Shown here: piece by piece, positions 58,501-64,000 of the stretch | How the letters are laid out: each line of letters opens with the position of its first letter | Position numbering within the stretch: the first letter of the stretch is position 1 | Assembly (NCBI GenBank): GCA_015146655.1 | Contig: VKHL01000134.1 | Span: forward strand, 1-64,000 | Reading direction: 5' to 3' | Source: Ochromonas danica | Lineage: Eukaryota; Sar; Chrysophyceae; Chromulinales; Chromulinaceae | DNA length: 64,000 nucleotides | Position numbers and translations under genes: made by a program | The notes under the pieces: generated by a model | Told to the model about the DNA's origin: nothing | Database searches by the model: none | Seen by the model: the letters and a program-made list of their open reading frames with translations, nothing else

Positions 58501-58769
58501 ACAAAAAGAAGGATAATGAACATACTACTGGGGAAGCTCGTAAACCTGATCAACAGGGAAGAATACGTCTAGAGGATAATATTGATCGTTTATTACAATA
58601 TTATTCCTATCGTAAAGGACCTGATAATAAACCTATTTTCCGTATGGGAACCAAGTTAACAATCTTATCTAAGTTAGCTGGATTACAAGATGAAGAATGT
58701 GAAGAATGGATGTTACAATTGCTTGATGCTTGTAATCTAGATGAAGAAGTCTTACGTAGATTTCATTAA
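55560..58769 (+). CDS. Proline-rich N-terminus plus coiled-coil protein, function unknown
   Basis: One exon, 1069 residues. Residues 1-370 are low-complexity: runs of Pro with Ser and Ala (PPPPRPPSRANPTPSPPQPRP occurs in two tandem copies), like profilin or SH3 ligands. Residues 375-480 and 590-760 are long amphipathic helices (EILQRSCQEVDQYVRG, IQQEIQFLQQSSQ). Ser and His runs lie near 755-805. The end (from about 1000) is charged and helical, RIRLEDNIDRLLQYYSY and LDACNLDEEVLRRFH. The layout of Pro-rich plus helices recalls actin regulators, but I see no FH2, WH2 or other catalytic mark, so I give no family. Confidence 0.7.
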   Translation: MSFPRPQLRRVPAPSSSSSSSSRSPTPSDESKKGNSSVLSRWPPAAAKSPPPPSASPTPPTPPPPLLQPPIILPPATTTSPGKSHQVSHPPPPPRPPSRANPTPSPPQPRPPSRANPTPSPPQPRPPGPPVAGGHQPPPPARPLSQTMSTSSDSLDELYKEEIVGKSDLPLSSGPPPPPPPQQSRQTPPPPPPSTALPPPPSRPPSSSSALPSSPSRSARESPAPPPAPPPPSSSPTHSSNKAAIPVGIDNQPLSSEKDDRPSSPPMYMEDGLVKTHSRVPFMENTPSHEDGEVVAEQEEEEKKKEEEEKKDIPSPSHGRQLSPSSSSSPPPPPSNKSTPRLSLKSTIPTEQMSPTTPSSSSTTTTKKVVEKGKVLDNQRLLEILQRSCQEVDQYVRGQCERFTHAVQQYEDEAASLFIMEHKHKVALKTIADQLAANAATSSNRLLTAAHFTNHSQSDSMMINKHLVEIFRAGGVGGEGDVDNSLGGYEEGEMIIDNNSYKAAVSYRNSNINNNNNNMSKSQLATAGGNGNNSNNGGVTRTTSIGYPITGNVNMINNTINNGIITQYEDAFETSLLGHHTTTWKMRDIQEILTNAYRCKIKGIQSSIEKNSSLLYESIYTMVKKIMKSQDKKKLLQTEKILSDYYQEGEILLLYQLSSFEEILNKIIQQSQNHIQQEIQFLQQSSQRKKENLIETLEISYQEQKKSFHHSLEMIFQEGSLHHDINCQIEEKMNRYILDQFHDIAMRYNLSDSSSSSSSSSSSSSSSMSASASLMADHHHHHPNHHHNHSSGSGHHHHHPNPNHHHQTGQNHPILQKWRTSLDEVDKAYQHCYEKIVKKHEEDGLKRCVTSEVYVTKFHQVMYEVLQYKRKLMEGSEERLGLVRRVMEGYYMPLLEDCHEELAHLSTLLEDAWLYDQSLKHYVESLRRRQSTVIASSSSSSSLLQPIPRQDTEEQQQPQPQQSQQSKGESQLPPSLDGVTNKKKDNEHTTGEARKPDQQGRIRLEDNIDRLLQYYSYRKGPDNKPIFRMGTKLTILSKLAGLQDEECEEWMLQLLDACNLDEEVLRRFH

Positions 58770-59127
58770 CTATTAGGAATACAAGTTACAAGTTACAAGT
58801 TACAAGACAATGATGTCAGCATCATCATCAGCATCATCTTCCTTCTATATTCTTCTTGCAATTGTGTAAAATGATATATGTAGAGATGTAAATAGAATTC
58901 GAAGTATACAAACACATTGTGATAGTGTCTGTAAAGAGTTAATGAGTCTCGATACCTTTTATTACTACACTATCTTATTAACGACTAGTCCAGCTGTCTA
59001 GACAAACAAACCGTCTCCACTATTGTTGGGACAATGCAATAGAACAAAAAGAAGAAGATCTCCATGCCATGCATGGACAAAGGGTTAATATTACATTATG
59101 TTCTCATTAGGAAGATGTCATGACATG
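58770..59127. other. Convergent gap with a short AAGTTAC repeat
   Basis: ACAAGTTACAAGTTACAAGT lies at 58781-58806, just past the stop of the proline-rich gene. Otherwise nothing is supported; it presumably holds both 3' untranslated regions. Confidence 0.55.
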
Positions 59128-59673
59128 CTATAAAGGTTTCTTAGCACTACCAACTAGATGAGGTCTTAAGACAGAAAGCCAAGTAGGAAGATTCATTGAA
59201 AGATGTTCTGCTTGAATCTCATATCCTGGTAAGAGATTACTATCTCGAATATCCTTTTCAATTCGTTTAAATTGACAACCACTACCAAGAAGATAATAGA
59301 AAGGTTGAAGAAAGATTTGTAAGTAATAATCCCAACTACCATCTGGTGCAGCAATATGTTCATAGAATAGGTAAACACCACCAGGTTTTAATGCACGATG
59401 CACTTGTTGTAATACAGATGGTGTACTGTCCACACTACATAAGACATGTGCTCCAATGACATAGTCAAAGCTATTAGGTTGAAGATCTAAGTCTTCACCT
59501 TTCATCCAGATGGTTCGTGTAGGAAAGGTAATATGACGTCTTGCTATCTCAGCAGGTAGGGCATTAACAAAGTTTGTATTTGGTTCTACACCTACCCACT
59601 CGGTTATCCCTACAGAGTCAACAATAGATTGAAGCAAAACATTATTTATGCTTATCTAACACGGGGAAATTGT

Positions 59674-59758
<85 letters not shown>

Positions 59759-60312
59759 ACACACACAGCACACAAAGCACACACACACAGCACACAAAGC
59801 ACACACACACACACACACAAAGCACACACACACACAGCACACAGCACACAGCACAAACCAGCACGACACCTACCTGTATTATTTGTCCAACAACGGAAAT
59901 TAGTGCCAGGACCTACACCAAGTTCTAAGACTTGACCATGAATATTAGCAAAATGTTGGCAACGTGCACTATCTAAAAATGGTTTATCAGGTAGTATAAC
60001 TTGCATTGCAAAATGATAAAAGATATATTCACGTAATGCTGGGAAAAGAGCAAAAATGCCTAAAGTTAGTCCAAGCAGAAGAATTAATCCTTTCATCATC
60101 TTCATCAACAACACTATAGGTCTTTGCCATGGCTTTGTTGTAGAAGAGGTGAGGAGGTGAAGACAGCCTTGAGTGGTAAGGTGTACCAGGAAGACAATGA
60201 TACAGAGGGTGGCAAGCAATTGGGTAGGATAGGAACAACATGGGCATCCTCCAACAGAGTGAGGAAGAATAGTATTGTATAGATCATATGCTACTCCCTG
60301 ATCGACTCTCAT
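59128..60312 (-). CDS. METTL7-like membrane methyltransferase
   Basis: Exons are 60312-59874 and 59609-59128, giving 306 residues; the join makes NNTGITEWVGVEPN. Two hydrophobic segments occupy residues 30-47 and about 67-90, then FYHFAM and VLELGVGPGTNF (SAM motif I), GVEPNTNF (post-I), GEDLDLQPNSFDYVIGAHVLCSV (motif II/III) and LKPGGVYLFYEHIA. GVGPGTNF and the EHxA block are the marks of METTL7 (TMT1) proteins, which sit in ER or lipid-droplet membranes and methylate small thiols in animals. The substrate here is unknown. An internal Met run (MKMMKG, about 70 codons in) could be the real start. Confidence 0.82.
59675..59858 (+). repeat. (CA)n with CAGCACACAAAGCACAC breaks in the METTL7-like intron
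   Basis: About 80 bases of pure CA, then blocks of CA separated by CAGCACACAAAGCACAC several times. It makes up most of the 264-base intron. Confidence 0.95.
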
Positions 60313-60666
60313 CTCTTTTCTCTTGTGGTTGTGTATAATAACCTCAAGTCATTTCAATTCCACTTGGTTGATGGGAGGGGTTGGTCTATTCCATGGAATG
60401 TATCCATGGAATAGTGCGGCTACAAAGAGCACGAATTTCGGGGGTTTAAAATGCAACAAACAAGAGATCAGGTCACCCTTCAGCTTACACCGGGCTAATT
60501 ATCAATTCAATTCAATTCAATTCGAAATAAAAATTCAACCAGTGCTTACTTCAAAATTCTGGTAAGATATTACATTACACTACAACACAACATGGGGTAT
60601 CTCGAACACAACATGTGTATCTTACAGGGTATCAACAATTGAGTAGAGTGGATACGGTGACTAGAA
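60313..60666. promoter_or_regulatory. Gap with a 12-base-arm palindrome upstream of the METTL7-like gene
   Basis: CTATTCCATGGA (60386-60397) and TCCATGGAATAG (60403-60414) form perfect arms around ATGTA. The element starts 74 bases upstream of the ATG at 60312. Near 60505 there is a short AATTC repeat. Confidence 0.5.
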
Positions 60667-62661
60667 TTAATTGACAGCAGGAGGTGCTTCTTGGTTGGGT
60701 ATCGAGGCATTGCTAGCTGGGCCATCACCACCACTACCACTTCCTCCTCCTGTACCACCAACACTGCTATTACTACCACTAACGTTACCATTACTATGAG
60801 CGCTTTGGTCAGCACCTTGGATGCTCTCATAATTATGTCGAACACTAAACCATCGACTAAAGACAGTGAGAGGAGAAGAGTTAGACCAATTGTAAAACAC
60901 AACACCATCGGATGGAGTGGCTCCTCCTCCATTATTGCTTCCCAATGCGCGCAACTCAACATATCCCGCATTACCACTACTATTACCACTGTTACCCTCT
61001 TGACCAGATGACACTGTTCCAGGGCGTATTGCAGGAGGAGCGGGAGCGGGTGCGGGTGCGGGAGCAGCTGCAGGATCGTCACCACTTCTTTCCCCTCCAC
61101 CATTAGGGACCTCTCCAACATCTCCAGGTCTCCGTGGTATCGTATTTTGATAAACACCACGCGATGTGTTGGTAACAGGCATAAAGAGGGTATAGTCAGG
61201 TGCAAGATCACCTCTCCACATTGGCCATGGTAAGGAATTATAGAGCATTCTGGGTTGTTCTAATGTAATATAGCCCAATCGAAAGGCCTTTGTCTCATAG
61301 ACTCGTGCACAATGAGCCATGAGAGCAATAGAAAAGAGTGCTATAACAGAAAGAGCAACTAAATGAAATCCAGAAGGGAAGGAATAATAGTAGATATGAT
61401 AGACCATAAACATGAACATGGTCACACGAGGGAATACCCAAATACTATAAGCTGATCGCATATAGATCATTGCATAGTATTCCCATAGCATGAGAATGGC
61501 ATAGAGTAGTAATTGCTCTTGTTCTACCACACTATCATAGGCATAAAACCACTGGATAAAGAGATTTTGTGCTGCAATATAGAGAATATAATAAAGCAAA
61601 GCACGTGTAAAATGTCCAATAATGAAAGGTTCCATTGGTTGTTGTCTTGATCGAATAAGTTGCAAAGGTAATCCAATCCAAGGATAAGAAATTGCAACTA
61701 AACGTAGATTTAAAGCATTAATTCCACAAATTTGAAATGACCATATGATAGGGAAAATGATCACAATTCCTGAAGAAATTAACGTACGAACAAGAAGTGC
61801 TGTAATGGTAGATAAGAAGAAGAAGGCTAAGGCAGAGAGTAATAAGATAGATAGTTTATATCTTAACCATTCACTAAATTGGTTATATGGATAAATATCC
61901 TCTTCTCGCCAATGATAGACTTCATTTGTTTTTGTTATCATATAACCTGATTGTTGTGTAGTAAAGATAACATGATTCATAATAACAATATCAACACCAC
62001 CAATAGGTAAAAGATGTTGTATAAAGTTATTACCAAAGCATTGTTTGGTGATAGGTAGAGTTACATTATATACAGGGAAATTATGACTTGAACGCATTTT
62101 ATTGGATAAGTAAGTTATACCACGATCAAAGGTGACTAAGTAATCATATTTATAATGATAATTATTATTATTACTACTACTACTACTACTCTCATCATCA
62201 TTGTTATCAGAGGTTGTTAGACTTCCATCATTTTGATTATTATTGGAATTACTACTATCATTGGAAAACAAGTTGTTAATCAAAGGTAGAAATCCTCTTA
62301 ACCTTCGACTTCGTCTTGTGTCATCAACATGATGAATACTATCATCATCATTTAGAAATAAGGAAGAATCAATATTAATACCAATGATCGTATCTCTCTG
62401 AATTGTCAATCTTTCTGTTCGATTGGTGGAAGTATTATAATAGGTTAATGCTTGTGGTAAACATCCTGTTGATCCTACAATATTGGAATGTAGATAGATA
62501 AGACAAAATAGAAAGAAACATCCTACACCAAAAATGATTCCTTCAAAGAGTTTGCAGGATTTCTTATAGATTGGATCAGATTGATGAATAGCATCTTCTT
62601 CTACTAATAAACCTTCAATAGATCTTTCATAGACACGAAATAAAGCACGTTCAAATTCCAT
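60667..62661 (-). CDS. Membralin-like (TMEM259) multi-span membrane protein
   Basis: One exon, 664 residues. A first membrane segment (IIFGVGCFFLFCLIYLHSNIV) is followed by GSTGCLPQAL and a luminal region with NVTLPITKQCFGNNFIQHLLPIGGVDIVIMNHVIF and SGYMITKTNEVYHW. Membralins have the same order: a CLP near the first span, a Cys-Phe-Gly block, a G-x-D-x-I-V-x-N block, then a cluster of six or so membrane segments, seen here from about residue 260 to 445. The tail (from about 500) is Pro/Ala, Gly and Ser rich and disordered. Membralin works in ER-associated degradation in animals and plants; that role here is by homology. A short Asn/Ser run lies near residue 140. Confidence 0.78.
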   Translation of the reverse strand: MEFERALFRVYERSIEGLLVEEDAIHQSDPIYKKSCKLFEGIIFGVGCFFLFCLIYLHSNIVGSTGCLPQALTYYNTSTNRTERLTIQRDTIIGINIDSSLFLNDDDSIHHVDDTRRSRRLRGFLPLINNLFSNDSSNSNNNQNDGSLTTSDNNDDESSSSSSNNNNYHYKYDYLVTFDRGITYLSNKMRSSHNFPVYNVTLPITKQCFGNNFIQHLLPIGGVDIVIMNHVIFTTQQSGYMITKTNEVYHWREEDIYPYNQFSEWLRYKLSILLLSALAFFFLSTITALLVRTLISSGIVIIFPIIWSFQICGINALNLRLVAISYPWIGLPLQLIRSRQQPMEPFIIGHFTRALLYYILYIAAQNLFIQWFYAYDSVVEQEQLLLYAILMLWEYYAMIYMRSAYSIWVFPRVTMFMFMVYHIYYYSFPSGFHLVALSVIALFSIALMAHCARVYETKAFRLGYITLEQPRMLYNSLPWPMWRGDLAPDYTLFMPVTNTSRGVYQNTIPRRPGDVGEVPNGGGERSGDDPAAAPAPAPAPAPPAIRPGTVSSGQEGNSGNSSGNAGYVELRALGSNNGGGATPSDGVVFYNWSNSSPLTVFSRWFSVRHNYESIQGADQSAHSNGNVSGSNSSVGGTGGGSGSGGDGPASNASIPNQEAPPAVN

Positions 62662-62830
62662 AATCGTGAACTATATGAAGTAATAAGATTTTCCTTCCCT
62701 TCTCTGTTGACATCCAACAGACTCATCACTCATCACAAACAGAAGAGGAGAAGAGGGCTTTTTCCTCCCACACTCCGAACAACCGGAACGCACACATACA
62801 GCAGACACACACGCACACACACACACACAA

Positions 62831-62902
<72 letters not shown>

Positions 62903-63122
62903 TATGGTGACGGTGAGAGCTCACCAACACGGAAGTTCCCTCGTGTGACAGCGACAGCAGAGAGAGAGAGAGAGACAGCCAGAAAGCAAGTGAGCGGTTA
63001 ATAACTATTGACCCAATCCTCTTTATTTCCATCTTGATTCTTCTTCCTTTCTTTCATTTTGGTGAAAGAATTTTTGTGTTGAGAAAGTTTTGATAATTTA
63101 TAAAGTAAAAAAAGAAAATATT
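62662..63122. other. Divergent gap with (CA)n between membralin-like and MYND genes
   Basis: Contains (CA)n at 62805-62900 with an ACACAAAGCACAC break, an (AG)n tract at 62957-62974, and an A-rich stretch before the ATG at 63123. No coding signal. Confidence 0.6.
62805..62900 (+). repeat. (CA)n microsatellite with AAAGCACAC break
   Basis: Almost pure CA after one ACACAAAGCACAC interruption near 62826. Here it is intergenic rather than intronic, 145-240 bases upstream of the membralin-like start. Confidence 0.95.
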
Positions 63123-64000
63123 ATGTCGACAACTGTGGAAAGATTATGTGCAAATCCTGGATGTCAAAATGTTGGAAAGCATCTATGTAAAGGATGTGGC
63201 GAAGAGTTATATTGCTCAAGAGAATGCCAAAAGTCTCATTGGGCTCAACATAAACTAACCTGTAAGACTGCTGTCAAGCCAGAATCAACACAATTTCTGA
63301 AATCATTTGATGAATTATCTGTGAAACAACTCAAGAATGTCATGAAAGCTAAAGCTTCTACCATGGAACAGAAGAAGAAAACTGCAATTCTAGAGAAGTT
63401 GGATAATTTGGTTGAAAAACCTGCCTTGGTCAAGTTAGTCCGAGAGCATGTTACATTGCCTGAAGTGGAAATCTTGCTTTCCTCTCCAAGTGGCACAGCG
63501 ACAACTGCTGCAGTTCCTCCTAGTTCTAGTGCTAAGCGGCGTGGTCAAGTCCAGCAGCAAACGACAGCAACGTTTGCAAAAGCCACTGGAACACCTACAC
63601 CAGCTCAAATGAGACAACAAGCAGCCTTTATTCGTAAGAATCCTGACTTGCTCCGTAAAGCTCAACCACAATTTGCCACGTTAACTGATGAGCAAATTCG
63701 TCAATATGCTGATCAACTTGATCAGGCTGCCAATGATCCAAGTATGTTGAAAGAAGTTGAGCGTATGTCAAAGCTCTCCGATGATGAACGCAACTTGCTG
63801 CAAACTATTCAAGAAGGTGTTGCTGGAGTGAAACCTATTGATGCTGACTGGATTGATAAAGTAGTCAAAGCTTTCAAGAAGAAGCCCAGCACTTTTAAGT
63901 CTATTCTGCATGGTCGTGGGGCTATGTTTGGTGGGGTGACAGACGAACAAATCGACTCTTTTATCGATATGTTAGGAAGAATGGACTTGTTTACCCTCAA
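63123..64000 (+). CDS. MYND zinc-finger protein, 3' partial
   Basis: The frame from the ATG at 63123 is open to the window end, about 292 residues. Residues 9-47 are a MYND finger: CANPGCQN, CKGCGEELYCSRECQKSHWAQHKLTC, with all eight ligands. A helical region follows, then a Gln/Thr-rich linker, then MRQQAAFIRKNPDLLRKAQPQFATLTDEQIRQYADQL, which resembles the STI1-like or helical motifs found in co-chaperones. The sequence after that (DEQIDSFIDMLGRMDL) is another helix pair. MYND fingers bind proline-rich peptides. No SET domain is seen in the part present. Function otherwise unknown. Confidence 0.8.
   Translation, partial: MSTTVERLCANPGCQNVGKHLCKGCGEELYCSRECQKSHWAQHKLTCKTAVKPESTQFLKSFDELSVKQLKNVMKAKASTMEQKKKTAILEKLDNLVEKPALVKLVREHVTLPEVEILLSSPSGTATTAAVPPSSSAKRRGQVQQQTTATFAKATGTPTPAQMRQQAAFIRKNPDLLRKAQPQFATLTDEQIRQYADQLDQAANDPSMLKEVERMSKLSDDERNLLQTIQEGVAGVKPIDADWIDKVVKAFKKKPSTFKSILHGRGAMFGGVTDEQIDSFIDMLGRMDLFTL

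Noticed and set aside
55560-58769. Proline-rich protein considered as a formin
   Set aside because: No FH2 core or WH2 motif could be found after the Pro-rich part.

Overview
This is nuclear DNA of a compact, intron-containing eukaryote, most likely a stramenopile (heterokont). Coding signal covers most of the window. Introns are mostly 60-110 bases with GT-AG borders, and a few longer ones are swollen by (CA)n. The left edge holds a huge protein built of four-residue X-X-Pro-Ser/Thr repeats. A second secreted protein (17396-19159) carries a short SPT-type linker. Such Pro-Ser/Thr proteins are common in heterokont algae and oomycetes, but the lineage call rests only on that and on overall style. 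I saw no rRNA, tRNA, CRISPR array, virus-like element or transposon.

Layout: 1-4555 repeat protein (enters from the left); 5813-7022 uncertain gene; 7456-9708 glucosamine-6-phosphate synthase with an organelle-type leader (-); 10325-13020 mucolipin-like TRP channel (-); 13255-14298 EEF1AKMT4/METTL13-type methyltransferase (+); 14468-15465 six-bladed beta-propeller of SMP-30/NHL type (-); 15715-16983 type II membrane protein (+); 17396-19159 secreted protein (-); 19314-20888 DUF2817 peptidase-like protein (+); 22065-23721 two-RRM protein (-); 24141-25713 LRR kinase (+); 25799-26863 proteasome beta2-type subunit with a signal peptide (-); 27103-37178 a 3230-residue IQ/WW/B-box protein (+); 37202-40256 a 14-exon coiled-coil protein (-); 40507-44141 GPI inositol-deacylase PGAP1 (-); 44690-52717 DNA polymerase zeta catalytic subunit REV3 (-); 52952-55235 torsin-like AAA+ ATPase (+); 55560-58769 proline-rich/coiled-coil protein (+); 59128-60312 METTL7-like methyltransferase (-); 60667-62661 membralin-like protein (-); 63123 to the right edge, MYND-finger protein (+).

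Arrangement: from 10325 to 40256 eleven genes alternate strand without exception, giving head-to-head pairs with 154-419 bases between start codons and tail-to-tail pairs as close as 23 bases. The genes are not an operon. Several products share the endomembrane system: PGAP1, torsin-like, membralin-like, METTL7-like, the mucolipin-like channel and the signal-bearing proteasome-like subunit.

I rebuilt exon structures by hand by matching GT/AG borders with reading phase. All multi-exon models except 5813-7022 close in frame from start to stop. Family assignments come from remembered motifs, not from a search.
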